Source of the DNA: M3007 sp031425035
GTDB taxonomy: Bacteria; Bacteroidota; Bacteroidia; Chitinophagales; Saprospiraceae
Assembly (NCBI GenBank): GCA_031425035.1
Contig: JANPIN010000072.1
Span: 1-64,000, forward strand
DNA: 64,000 nucleotides
Direction: 5' to 3'
Shown here: in pieces, positions 1-8,067 of the stretch
Position numbering within the stretch: the stretch's first letter is position 1
Layout: every line of letters starts with the position of its first letter
Position numbers and translations under genes: made by a program
Notes under the pieces: generated by a model
Databases searched by the model: none
What the model saw: only the letters and a program-made list of their open reading frames with translations
Told to the model about the DNA's origin: nothing

Positions 1-2
1 AC

Positions 3-1094
3 CACAAAACCGTGCTGGAGGTGAACCTGACCGCCCTGGCCCATAACCTGAACGTGTACAGCCGGCTGCTGGGTCCGGGCGTAAAAATGATGGTCATGGT
101 CAAGGCCGCCGGTTATGGCAGCGGTGCGGCGGAAGTGGCCAAGCTGCTCGAATACCGCCACGTGGACTACCTCGGCGTGGCCTATGCCGACGAGGGCATC
201 GAGCTGCGGCAGGCCGGCGTCACCCTCCCGATCCTGGTGCTCAATCCCGAACCGGCTACCTTCGACGTGATGTACCGCTACCGCCTGGAACCCGAAGTGT
301 ATAGCCTGGCGCAACTGGAGCAACTCATTCAATATGCCGGACCGAATAAAAGCCTGACCATCCACCTGAAACTGGATACGGGCATGCACCGCCTGGGTTT
401 CGAGCCGGCCGCGCTGCCGCAGTTGCTCGATCGGTTACGGGCCCATCCGCAGTTGCGCGTGCAGTCCGTTTTTTCGCACCTGGCCGCCAGCGATGCGCCG
501 GCGCATGACGATTTTACCCGGCAGCAGGCAACGGCTTTTTCCGCGATGTATGCCGATATTAAAGATGCACTGGGATATGCGCCGCTGCGCCACCTGGTGA
601 ATACCGGCGGCATTTCTCGCTGGCCGCCCTACCATTTTGAGATGGTCCGGCTGGGAATTGGTCTGTACGGCATCGATTCCAGCGGTTTGCAGGATCAGTT
701 GCGGGTAGTGAACACGCTCAAAGCGAGTGTGAGCCAGATAAAAACCATTCCGGTGGGGGAAACGGTGGGTTATAACCGCAACGCCCTGGTGGCGCGGCCG
801 ACCCGCATCGCCACCATCAGCATCGGCTATGCGGACGGGCTGCTGCGCTCAGCCGGAAACGGGCACTACGAAGTCGTGATCCGCGGCCAGAAGGCGCCCA
901 CCATTGGCAACGTCTGTATGGATATGACCATGGTGGACGTGTCGGATGTGCCCAACGTGCAGGAAGGCGACGAGGTGGAGGTTTTCGGCGAACAACAGCC
1001 GGTGCAGGTGCTGGCTAAATGCCAGCAAACCATTGCTTATGAGGTGTTTACGAATATTTCCGATCGGGTGAAACGGGTGTACTGGCAGGAATAG
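3..1094 (+). CDS. alr: Alanine racemase domain (C-terminal part of a probable MurF-Alr fusion), 5' partial
   Basis: PLP-dependent racemase converting L-alanine to D-alanine for peptidoglycan in the cytoplasm. The PLP-lysine motif VKAAGYGSGA lies near residue 33, followed by the TIM-barrel and then the C-terminal beta domain with YNRNALV, ISIGYADGL and GNVCMDMTMVD. The reading frame is open back to base 3, reading HKTVLEVNL before the first possible GTG start. This sequence resembles the linker that joins MurF to Alr in Bacteroidota bifunctional enzymes, so I infer that the real start lies upstream of the window and that a MurF domain precedes it. It ends at a TAG, about 120 bp before the tRNA. 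Alternative: a stand-alone Alr starting at the GTG at 12. Confidence 0.9.
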   Translation, partial: HKTVLEVNLTALAHNLNVYSRLLGPGVKMMVMVKAAGYGSGAAEVAKLLEYRHVDYLGVAYADEGIELRQAGVTLPILVLNPEPATFDVMYRYRLEPEVYSLAQLEQLIQYAGPNKSLTIHLKLDTGMHRLGFEPAALPQLLDRLRAHPQLRVQSVFSHLAASDAPAHDDFTRQQATAFSAMYADIKDALGYAPLRHLVNTGGISRWPPYHFEMVRLGIGLYGIDSSGLQDQLRVVNTLKASVSQIKTIPVGETVGYNRNALVARPTRIATISIGYADGLLRSAGNGHYEVVIRGQKAPTIGNVCMDMTMVDVSDVPNVQEGDEVEVFGEQQPVQVLAKCQQTIAYEVFTNISDRVKRVYWQE

Positions 1095-1169
1095 TGGAAG
1101 TCTGAAAGGAGATTTCTGAGCAGGCCTCGTGTTTTTGGGAATTAAATTTACCTTTGCGCTGTTCTCAGG

Positions 1170-1189
1170 AGGGTGCGCCCTCCTGCGCG
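1170..1189. other. Short GC-rich hairpin upstream of the tRNA
   Basis: CAGGAGGG and CCCTCCTG flank a 4-base loop. It lies between alr and the tRNA gene. No long T-run follows, so it may be a weak terminator for alr or part of the tRNA leader. A TACCTTTG box, matching the TAnnTTTG type, lies at 1149-1156. Confidence 0.4.
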
Positions 1190-1211
1190 CTGCGCGCTTC
1201 GGCGGGTAAAC

Positions 1212-1285
1212 GGGCTTGTAGCTCAGGTGGTTAGAGCGGCTGACTCATAATCAGATGGTCGCGGGTTCAATTCCTGCCAGGCCCA
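1212..1285 (+). tRNA. tRNA with CAT anticodon (elongator Met or Ile2)
   Basis: A complete cloverleaf can be folded. The acceptor stem GGGCTTG pairs with CAGGCCC through one G-U pair. The D arm contains GCTC/GAGC, the anticodon loop is CTCATAA with CAT at 1246-1248, and the T arm is GCGGG-TTCAATT-CCTGC. The discriminator is A at 1285. The following CCT means the 3' CCA is not encoded. The first anticodon-stem pair (27-43) reads G-A and is unpaired. A CAT anticodon can be elongator Met or lysidine-modified Ile2, and sequence alone does not decide here. Confidence 0.9.
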
Positions 1286-1619
1286 CCTGGATGATCAACG
1301 ACTTATGCGGCGGCAAGCTGCATGGGTCGTTTTTTGTTTGGGGTGCAATTGGATATGTTTGCCTGAAGGAAGAGTTATTCGTGACCTTGATCTGCTCGTG
1401 AATTTTTCACTCCCGCTCGCATAGGTTTTGCCTCGCGTGTCTAATCCGACGGATGTGCCCGTCACACAAACCGGGTTGGTCGCAAGACTGGTTGTATAGC
1501 GGTGCACAAAATTACCTCGTTGAAAAAAGCTTACTGGAAATACTGCTACGGTATTTTTACCTGCGTTCATCTGGAAAATGCGGCCCCATTTTTTACACAA
1601 AGCCTAAAACAACCTCACC
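1286..1619. other. Non-coding stretch between tRNA and the next gene
   Basis: About 330 bp downstream of the tRNA. An antisense open frame fills most of it but has no recognisable protein features. I see no clear promoter, terminator or repeat. Confidence 0.4.
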
Positions 1620-2285
1620 ATGACATACAATATCAAAATAAATAATATTGACTCCGTCAATGAAGTAATCACTTATTGGTCGTCCGACGATTTTATGGAA
1701 CTTTTGACGAGGTTCAACTATGGGGATGCGGACAAGATCAATAAAGAGGACCTCCTTACCTACCTGCTCATGGCCATCACCGATTATGAGCCACCGGAGG
1801 CGGCGGCCATACTTTTACAATACAAGCTCTCCGAGCAGTTGACGGAAGGCCAGATCAATCAGATCTCGCACGAAATGCTGGAGGATAAGGTGTCCGAGGA
1901 ATATCCCGACATTTCCCTGCATGCACCCATGTTCCACATTAATCAGTTGCTGTATAAGGCCTACAATGGTAAGTTTCCCAATTCGAAAGCCAGCATTATT
2001 GATTTCAGCCTGACCCCGCGAGGCGGCGATGCAGTCCCGGTGACCAAAGCAATGGTGCTAAAAGCCCTGGCCTTTGGCCTCCTGGACAGTAACCTCATCA
2101 AGCGATTGTTTGCGGAACAACTGACTGAGGGGGCTGAATTTTCGGAAGCGGAGAATATCATTTGGGAGCTGGATACTTTGGACAATGTTGATTTCAGGTT
2201 GCTCACTTCCGAATACTGGATGAAGAAGGACGATTTTGCAAGTTTGGAATTCGAGGCTGCAATAACGGCTGCCGTTGAGGTATAA
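1620..2285 (+). CDS. Hypothetical acidic protein, 221 aa
   Basis: I do not recognise this family. The protein is soluble, mostly helical in appearance and acidic, with no signal peptide or membrane segment. A central stretch (about residues 120-150, around SIIDFSLTPRGGDAVPVTKA) breaks the helical pattern. It stands alone: the tRNA is upstream on the same strand and the ydcF-like gene is convergent downstream. The codon pattern resembles a real gene and the ATG follows a plausible leader. It may be a cytoplasmic accessory protein, but no function is claimed. Confidence 0.7.
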   Translation: MTYNIKINNIDSVNEVITYWSSDDFMELLTRFNYGDADKINKEDLLTYLLMAITDYEPPEAAAILLQYKLSEQLTEGQINQISHEMLEDKVSEEYPDISLHAPMFHINQLLYKAYNGKFPNSKASIIDFSLTPRGGDAVPVTKAMVLKALAFGLLDSNLIKRLFAEQLTEGAEFSEAENIIWELDTLDNVDFRLLTSEYWMKKDDFASLEFEAAITAAVEV

Positions 2286-2363
2286 GGCTCTTTTTACCGC
2301 CATAGCAGACATGCAGCCAGCACGGGCATCATTTGGAAAACGGATGGTAGCGGCAGTTTTGCC

Positions 2364-3134
2364 CTACACATACCCCTTCCCCTTATACATCCACCAGCCC
2401 ACCCATTCCTTCAGCAAACTTTCCCATTTCATGATCGCTTCCCAGTCCGGCTCCAGCCAGCGCAGGACATTGCCGTTGGCTTTTTCCGAAAAATAATCGG
2501 TACCGAAAGGCTGACAATCGACGCCCGCTTTCCAGAAACAGGCCGCCGCCCGGCGCTCATGCCAGGCGGAAGTAATGAGCAGACATTTGGCGCCGGGCAG
2601 CAAACTATCCAGTACGGCCTTGGAGTAGTGCGCATTTTCATAGGTGTTCCGGGATTTGTTCTCGATAAAAATGGCGGAATCCGGCACCCCCACGGCGCGC
2701 AGGTAGTCCGCTGCCACGTCGGCTTCGGCGGTCTCCACCTGGCCGATCAGCCGACCGGAACCACCGGAAAGCAGCAGATGTTTCACCTTGCCGGTTTTGT
2801 ATAATTCCAGCGCGGTCAGCAGCCGGTTGCCGCGACTCACGGCCAGCAGGCAGTCGGGAGCGTCGGCCTCGAAATCGACGTAACCACCAAGTAAAATGCC
2901 GGCGTCGTAGGGCTCGTGCACATCCTGGGGCCGCAGCCGCCCGATTTCCCAGGCCCGCGCACAAACATTAATTATCCAGGGATTGGTAAAAAGTAAAAAC
3001 GAGATCAGCAAGCCAATCAGGGCCTGGCGCCGGAGTATTTGGCTTTTCGTCCACAGCGCATAAATGGCCAAAAAACCGAGTAAAGTCAGTGGTTTCAACA
3101 CAAAAGCCAGGACTTTGGACAGGATAAAAAACAT
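2364..3134 (-). CDS. YdcF/ElyC-like DUF218 membrane protein, 256 aa
   Basis: An envelope protein of the SanA/YdcF/ElyC type, whose members affect cell-envelope integrity. Two N-terminal membrane segments (about residues 4-25 and 33-55) precede a DUF218 domain. Signatures are DAGILLGGYV near residue 79, LLLSGGSG near 120, NKSRNTYENA near 158 and LLITSAWHERRA near 185. The DUF218 pattern of an N-terminal GG loop, a middle SGG and a central SRNTYENA is clear. It is divergent from the MarR gene with 38 bp between the starts, so both promoters must lie there. The biochemical activity of the family is not settled. Confidence 0.85.
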   Translation of the reverse strand: MFFILSKVLAFVLKPLTLLGFLAIYALWTKSQILRRQALIGLLISFLLFTNPWIINVCARAWEIGRLRPQDVHEPYDAGILLGGYVDFEADAPDCLLAVSRGNRLLTALELYKTGKVKHLLLSGGSGRLIGQVETAEADVAADYLRAVGVPDSAIFIENKSRNTYENAHYSKAVLDSLLPGAKCLLITSAWHERRAAACFWKAGVDCQPFGTDYFSEKANGNVLRWLEPDWEAIMKWESLLKEWVGWWMYKGKGYV

Positions 3135-3172
3135 TTATACCAGATTGATGTTTATACACTTAAATTTGCGTC

Positions 3173-3625
3173 ATGAAGTTGGAAGCCGAGTTAAAGAACA
3201 GTAAACCCTTAGCGCCGCGTCAGCGGGCAGCCCTCAATATATTATTTACCGCCAGCTGGCTGGACTGCGCAATGACCCGTCAACTGCGACCTTATGGCCT
3301 CACGGCTCCCCAATACAACATCCTGCGCATCCTGAACGGCAGCTACCCCAATGGCTTATCGGTGCTCGACATCAAGAGCCGCATGATCGATCGCAGCAGC
3401 AATGTAAGCCGGCTGGTGGAAAAACTGCGTATCAGCGGTTTGGTCGAACGTACCCCGCACTCCGATGACCGGCGTATGGTGGTCGTCAACATCAGCCAGG
3501 AAGGGAAAAAATTACTGCACGACATACAGCAAAGTCAGGCCATGGAGGAAAAACTTCCCGGCCATCATCTCTCCGAAGCCGAAGCCATGGAGCTGGCGCA
3601 TTTGCTGGATAAATTTCGCGGTTAA
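3173..3625 (+). CDS. MarR-family transcriptional regulator, 150 aa
   Basis: A winged-helix DNA-binding protein. The core runs from LTAPQYNILRIL (about residue 43) through a recognition helix around DRSSNVSRLVEKL to the wing SDDRRMVVV (about residues 97-105). Length is typical for MarR dimers. It is divergent from the ydcF-like gene, the natural candidate target along with itself. TAAATTTG at 3161-3168 lies only 4 bp upstream of the ATG at 3173. If this is the -7 element, the transcript would be nearly leaderless. The effector cannot be told from the sequence. Confidence 0.9.
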   Translation: MKLEAELKNSKPLAPRQRAALNILFTASWLDCAMTRQLRPYGLTAPQYNILRILNGSYPNGLSVLDIKSRMIDRSSNVSRLVEKLRISGLVERTPHSDDRRMVVVNISQEGKKLLHDIQQSQAMEEKLPGHHLSEAEAMELAHLLDKFRG

Positions 3626-3845
3626 GTCAGCCGTTCAAACAAAATATTTTCGCTTTCACCGCCTTTTTACGCAACCTGCAGGCCGTCCGGTCGCGTGGTT
3701 CATTTTTTTTATTTGGCCGGAAATTTGCCAATCCAAACAGGGTGCTACATTTGCCATCCTTAGTCTGGGATTGGTGGGTTCCAATGCTGTATTTGCAGCG
3801 CTCCAAGCGTAGCAAAGCGGAATTTTTTCACCATTTCATATTATT

Positions 3846-4967
3846 ATGCAATCAAAAGCCTCCGCCCTGGGCGGTGTACCATACGCTGCGAAGCCTGCCA
3901 TGCTGACTTTAGAAATGTTCACCCCGAATGATGACGACCGACCAGTATTCATCACCGGGAATTTTAATGGCTGGACCACCCGCGATGACCGTTTCCGCAT
4001 GGAAAGAACCAGTCTCGGCAACTACCGCTACACGTTCACGACGCAGCTCGAGTTATCCGAACCACTGGAGTACAAATATATAAAAGGCGGCTGGGAAGCC
4101 GAAGAAATGGCCACCGACGGGTTCTCGCCCACCAATCGCCGCATGGATGTTCCGAGCGGTAAAGTGAACGATGTGGTGCCCATGTGGAAAATACACGGCG
4201 GCTGGTATAATCCCGATTTTTACCCGGATATTCAGATTGTCGCCAAGCGTTTTAACGTACCGCAACTGCGTCGCCGCCGCCGTATTTCCGTGCTGCTGCC
4301 CTGGAATTACCACGCTACTACCCGCCATTTTCCCGTGCTGTACTTGCAGGACGGCCAGAATTTATTCGAAGACACGGCGCCTTTTGGTACCTGGGGCGTC
4401 GATAAACAAATGGCGGCGCTGGCCCAGAAAGGGAAGGGCGATTTCATCGTAGTGGCCATCGATCACGGCGGGAAAGAGCGGATCAAGGAGTTTTCGCCCT
4501 ATGATTCCCGCTGGGGTCAGGGCATGGGCCGCGAGTACGCCCGCTTCATGGCGGAAACCCTCAAGCCGCATATTGATAAGACCTACCGCACCTTATCCGA
4601 CCGCGCCCACACGGGTATTGGCGGCAGCAGCATGGGCGGCCTGATCAGTATTTACGCGGGGTTCATGTATCCCGAAGTGTATTCCAAATTCATGATCTTT
4701 TCGCCCTCGCTGTGGATCTCGAACCGTATTTACGCCGAGCCGGTGCGTTTTAATTCCTTGGAAACCACCAAAATATACTTTTATGCCGGCGGCAAAGAAG
4801 GCGCCGGTATGCTGCAAAACGCCGATCGTTTCCGCGACGCCATGTCTAAACGCGGTTATCCGCCGGATAAATTACAACTCTACATGGCCACCGATCCGCA
4901 TGGGCGGCATAATGAAGAGCGCTGGGGGAAGGAGTTTCCGAAGGCGGCGGAGTGGCTGTTTTTATGA
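3846..4967 (+). CDS. Carbohydrate-binding module plus alpha/beta-hydrolase esterase, 373 aa
   Basis: A putative esterase of the enterochelin-esterase/esterase D type. Residues about 20-105 form an Ig-like CBM48/CBM20-type module (VFITGNFNGW, then YKYIKGGWE). Residues about 145-370 are the hydrolase. The nucleophile elbow GSSMG places the catalytic serine at 262. The oxyanion and substrate region reads LYLQDGQNLF, and the late histidine lies in DPHGRHNEERW. No clear signal peptide is present, so a cytoplasmic location is likely. The start could also be Met19 (base 3900), which begins right at the CBM. The TGA stop is part of the first ATGAACT heptad of the repeat array that follows. Confidence 0.85.
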   Translation: MQSKASALGGVPYAAKPAMLTLEMFTPNDDDRPVFITGNFNGWTTRDDRFRMERTSLGNYRYTFTTQLELSEPLEYKYIKGGWEAEEMATDGFSPTNRRMDVPSGKVNDVVPMWKIHGGWYNPDFYPDIQIVAKRFNVPQLRRRRRISVLLPWNYHATTRHFPVLYLQDGQNLFEDTAPFGTWGVDKQMAALAQKGKGDFIVVAIDHGGKERIKEFSPYDSRWGQGMGREYARFMAETLKPHIDKTYRTLSDRAHTGIGGSSMGGLISIYAGFMYPEVYSKFMIFSPSLWISNRIYAEPVRFNSLETTKIYFYAGGKEGAGMLQNADRFRDAMSKRGYPPDKLQLYMATDPHGRHNEERWGKEFPKAAEWLFL

Positions 4968-4998
4968 ACTATGAACTATAAACTATGAACTATAAACT
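4964..4998. repeat. Heptanucleotide array ATGAACT/ATAAACT, 5 units
   Basis: Five perfect 7-bp units: ATGAACT, ATGAACT, ATAAACT, ATGAACT, ATAAACT. The first unit contains the TGA stop of the esterase gene. The same unit in the opposite orientation lies at 5498-5518, so two inverted arrays bracket the broken four-helix-bundle gene. Confidence 0.95.
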
Positions 4999-5005
4999 GC
5001 GCAGG

Positions 5006-5443
5006 TTATAGGACATAGTGGACGAGGAGTGAAATGGGGAGGAGCAGGAGAATGGTCTTAGCGGCGATGTTTTTCTTTTTGGTGATGATAGTGCTGCGAA
5101 GAAGTTTCATTACTTCTTCGCAGTCTTTGTATAAAGACAGAAATTCAGGTTCGCTTAAGTATTTGGTGGTGTAAAGCAATTCCAGCCAGTAAAGTGTTTC
5201 GCCAGTTTATTTTTGAGCAACCCCTAGTTTATGGATAAAGTCGAGGTTGCTTTCGGCATTTAAGGCTTCTCTCACCATTGCTCCGGGGTTAGTGCCGGCT
5301 CTGAGTATTTGTTTACTCATCACAAACTCTTTCTTCTCTTCTACTAGGTACCGATAAAGGCCAACAACCCTCACGGCTAACAAAAAGGATTTGTCACGAA
5401 GTGCATGTGGTGGTTTGTTAATAAGTATTTTCAGTGGTTTCAT
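5006..5443 (-). pseudogene. Four-helix bundle (23S rRNA IVS-type) protein gene with an in-frame stop codon
   Basis: Codons 1-78 (5443 to 5210) read like the N-terminal half of the four-helix-bundle proteins often encoded in 23S rRNA intervening sequences: KSFLLAVRVVGLYRYL, then EALNAESNLDFIHKLGVAQK. A TAA at 5209-5207 stops this frame. The same frame then continues with the typical second half, ETLYWLELLYTTKYLSEPEF then KDCEEVMKLLRSTIITKKK, and ends at TAA 5008-5006. Only the one codon is wrong: family members usually have Glu here, and GAA to TAA is a single base change. The reading frame is otherwise intact, so this is a recent nonsense mutation or a sequencing error. The product would be 145 aa, with a hydrophobic tail longer than in usual relatives. 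Confidence 0.8.
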
Positions 5444-5497
5444 GGAGCAATTTTTTAAAAATGAACATATCTAATCAGTAAAGCTATGAAAAAATTT

Positions 5498-5518
5498 AGT
5501 TCATAGTTCATAGTTCAT
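5498..5518. repeat. Heptanucleotide array AGTTCAT, 3 units (inverted relative to 4964-4998)
   Basis: Three perfect AGTTCAT units, the reverse complement of ATGAACT. The last unit contains the TGA stop of the permease gene, read on the minus strand. Confidence 0.95.
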
Positions 5519-6654
5519 GAGATTTTCCGGTAGGTAATAACGGCTAAACTATTAACGATCACCGCATAGCTCAGTACGGTAAAATAGTTTTTCTGAATGT
5601 CAGGAAAGTTGGCGCCTTTCAGCAGCACCAGGCGCATAAACGATACAAAGTACTGCACCGGATTGAGGGTATTCAACCACTGCGCCCACCTGGGCATGCT
5701 TTCGGTCGGGGTGAACAGTCCGCACATCAGGATAAAAATGAGGAGGAAAAACCAGGCGGTAAACATGGCCTGCTGCTGCGAATTGGAAAAGTTGGAGATC
5801 AAAAAACCCAGTCCCAGCATGCAGGGCGTAAAGGTGGCGGTATAAGCGAACACCAGCCAGAGGCTACCGATCATGGGGGTGTTGAACACCAGTTTGCCTA
5901 CACTCAGTCCCACCGTCATCATGACCAGCGACAGGATCCAGAAGGGCAGTAATTTGCCGAGGATAAATTGCCATTTGCGGATGGGCGTAACGTTCAGTTG
6001 CTCGATGGTGCCGATTTCCCGCTCCCGAACGATGTTCAGCGCCGTGAGAAAACAAATGATCAGGGCGACGATTTCCCCTAAAATACCGGGCACCATGAAG
6101 GTTTTGTAGTCCAGACGCGGATTATACCAGTTGGAATAAACAATGCTGATGGGCGGCAAGGCGGGCGCGCTGCGGACTTCTGCCTCCAGCGACACCAGCC
6201 GGGGTGCCCAGAGCGCAGCAAATTCTCCGTTAAAATCACGAATAATGTTGCCGGCATAACTCATGCCTAGTCCGGCTTTGGCGGCGTTGATGGCATTAGC
6301 GGTCAATGACAGCGAGGCGGTACCTTCCCGCACCAGATCGCGCTCAAAATGCGGCGGAATTTCCAGGCTCAGGTCGGCCTTATCATCCAGCAGAATAGCG
6401 TCGGCTGTCTTGGCGGTGGTGGCTGGCTGCACTTTAAAATAGCCCGAAGCGCCGAATTTCGCCATCAGCTGCCGGGAGGTCGACGACAGGTCATGATCCA
6501 CGACGGTCAGCGCGAGATTTTTGATCTCGTAATTCGCCGCGAAAGACAACAGCAGCATCTGGAAAACCGGCATGACCAGGATCAGCGGCAGCATCATCCT
6601 GTTGCGGCGGATCTGGAGGAATTCTTTTTGAACTAGAAACAGAACAGTTCTCAT
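5515..6654 (-). CDS. ABC-2 type transporter permease (YbhR-like), 379 aa
   Basis: Membrane subunit of an ABC exporter. One N-terminal membrane segment (about residues 18-40, after FLQIRRNRMM) is followed by an extracytoplasmic domain of about 140 residues and then five membrane helices. ABC-2 features are the EREIGTIEQLNVTP coupling region near residue 212 and the PTESMPRW loop near 318. It is the last gene of the minus-strand run. Its ATG overlaps the stop of the upstream paralogous permease by 4 bp, so the two are translationally coupled and probably form a heterodimer. Confidence 0.92.
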   Translation of the reverse strand: MRTVLFLVQKEFLQIRRNRMMLPLILVMPVFQMLLLSFAANYEIKNLALTVVDHDLSSTSRQLMAKFGASGYFKVQPATTAKTADAILLDDKADLSLEIPPHFERDLVREGTASLSLTANAINAAKAGLGMSYAGNIIRDFNGEFAALWAPRLVSLEAEVRSAPALPPISIVYSNWYNPRLDYKTFMVPGILGEIVALIICFLTALNIVREREIGTIEQLNVTPIRKWQFILGKLLPFWILSLVMMTVGLSVGKLVFNTPMIGSLWLVFAYTATFTPCMLGLGFLISNFSNSQQQAMFTAWFFLLIFILMCGLFTPTESMPRWAQWLNTLNPVQYFVSFMRLVLLKGANFPDIQKNYFTVLSYAVIVNSLAVITYRKIS

Positions 6655-7790
6655 AACCGGTCTTTAAAACTGCGTAAACTCACCACCAGGAAAAACGCCG
6701 CCATACACCCCAGCACCAGCGTTTGTTTCCATAAATATTGCAGACCCACGCCTTTGATCATAATGCCCTTGATAATGGGGTTGAACCAGGTGGCCGGGAT
6801 CACGTTGCCCACGATTTGCAGCGGTACCGGCATGCTTTCGCGGGGAAAAATGAAACCGGATAACAGCATGGTCGGCATCATCAGGCCGAGGGCGGAGAGG
6901 AAAAGCGCGCCCATCTGGTCTTTGGCGCGGGTACTGATGAAAATGCCCAGCGACAGGGATACGAACATGTACAGCATACACTCCGCCGCCAGCAGCAGAA
7001 TACTGCCGCGCATTGGCATGCCGAAAACGAAAACGCCCAGCAGCACGATCACCAGGGCATTTACGGCGGACAAGGCCAGGTAAGGCGCCGTTTTACCCAG
7101 TATGATCTGGATCGGGCGCAGGGGAGAAACGAGCAGCACTTCCATCGTGCCCAGTTCTTTTTCCCGGGCGATGGTCACGCTGGTCATCATGGCCGAAATG
7201 AGCATCAGGATCAAGGTCATGACGCCGGGCACGAAACTGAAGGCACCTTTCTGTTCGGGATTGAAAGCCATCCGCGTCTGGGTAGTTATGACCGGCAAAT
7301 TGCGCTGCGCACCCGTGGCAAGCTGCTGATCCTGTTGATAATCGGCAATAATCGCGTTGGCGTAATTGATCAGCGTAGTCGCCGTATTGGGATCGCTGGC
7401 GTCGCCGATCAACTGTAACTGGGCCTCGCCGCTTTGCCTGCGGCCGGCGAAATCGGGCGGAAAAACCAACGCCATTTTAATCTTGCCCTGCCGGAAAGCC
7501 GGTTCCAGATCGGCGGCGGAAGTCAGGCTTTTATCCAGCCGGAAATAACCGCTGGATAAGAGTTTATGCGTCAAAGCGATGCTTTCCGTGTCTTTGGATG
7601 GATCGAGAATAGCGATGGCCGCGTTCTTGATTTCATTGCTCAATACAAAACCAAACAGCAGTACCTGCGCGATCGGCATACCGAACAAAATAAGCAGCGT
7701 GCGCCGGTCGCGAAGGATATGGCGAAATTCCTTGCGGACGAAGGCGACGAAGCGACTTTGTTTTCCGGAGGTAGCGGTTGTGAAAGACAT
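6651..7790 (-). CDS. ABC-2 type transporter permease (YbhS-like), 379 aa
   Basis: Paralogue of the next gene, with the same length and plan. It has an N-terminal helix after FRHILRDRRTLL, a periplasm-facing domain of about 140 residues and five C-terminal helices. The coupling motif AREKELGTMEVLLVSP lies near residue 208, and the FPRESMPVPLQ loop near 323. It is separated from the upstream ATPase gene by a 277-bp gap filled by a nested inverted repeat. Elsewhere in the efflux families (YbhFGSR/YhhJ type) ATPase and permease genes are usually tightly packed, so this gap is unusual. Confidence 0.92.
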   Translation of the reverse strand: MSFTTATSGKQSRFVAFVRKEFRHILRDRRTLLILFGMPIAQVLLFGFVLSNEIKNAAIAILDPSKDTESIALTHKLLSSGYFRLDKSLTSAADLEPAFRQGKIKMALVFPPDFAGRRQSGEAQLQLIGDASDPNTATTLINYANAIIADYQQDQQLATGAQRNLPVITTQTRMAFNPEQKGAFSFVPGVMTLILMLISAMMTSVTIAREKELGTMEVLLVSPLRPIQIILGKTAPYLALSAVNALVIVLLGVFVFGMPMRGSILLLAAECMLYMFVSLSLGIFISTRAKDQMGALFLSALGLMMPTMLLSGFIFPRESMPVPLQIVGNVIPATWFNPIIKGIMIKGVGLQYLWKQTLVLGCMAAFFLVVSLRSFKDRL

Positions 7791-7831
7791 GGATTTGGTT
7801 ATGGTTGAATTAAAATTTTATGGGCTCGCAG

Positions 7832-8066
7832 CATGAGTCATCCCGAATTTTGCTTTCTGAAACCTCGGAGAGGTTAAACGTTTGTAGCCTGTGTATTTTA
7901 ACATTACCCGACCGACCTCGGAGAGGTCAAACCGTCAACATTGCGGTGCAATCAACGGGTACACGTTCGACCTCTCCGAGGTCGGGGGTGTTCTTTGATG
8001 CTAGTTCTACAAACGTTTGGCCTCTCCGAGGCCTGTTTTGTCCGTACAAATTCGGGATGAGTGATG
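7832..8066. repeat. Nested three-layer inverted repeat, about 235 bp (MITE-like or large RNA hairpin)
   Basis: Outer arms: 7832-7850 (core TCATCCCGAATTT) pairs with 8048-8066. Middle arms: 7863-7887 (CCTCGGAGAGG, two variant bases, AAACGTTTGTAG) pairs with 8007-8031. Inner arms: 7913-7928 (CGACCTCGGAGAGGTC) pairs with 7969-7984. All arms are in consistent nested order. The CCTCGGAGAGG core occurs four times, twice in each orientation. The element begins 1 bp after the ATPase stop codon (minus-strand sense). No open frame or transposase is inside. Confidence 0.9.
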
Positions 8067-8067
8067 T

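Noticed and set aside
1295..1600. Minus-strand open frame of 101 codons after the tRNA
   Set aside because: No start context, no domain, composition like chance. It lies in a region that reads as non-coding.
7832..8066. Inverted repeats as a possible CRISPR or attachment site
   Set aside because: Repeats are nested and inverted rather than direct with spacers. No integrase is near.
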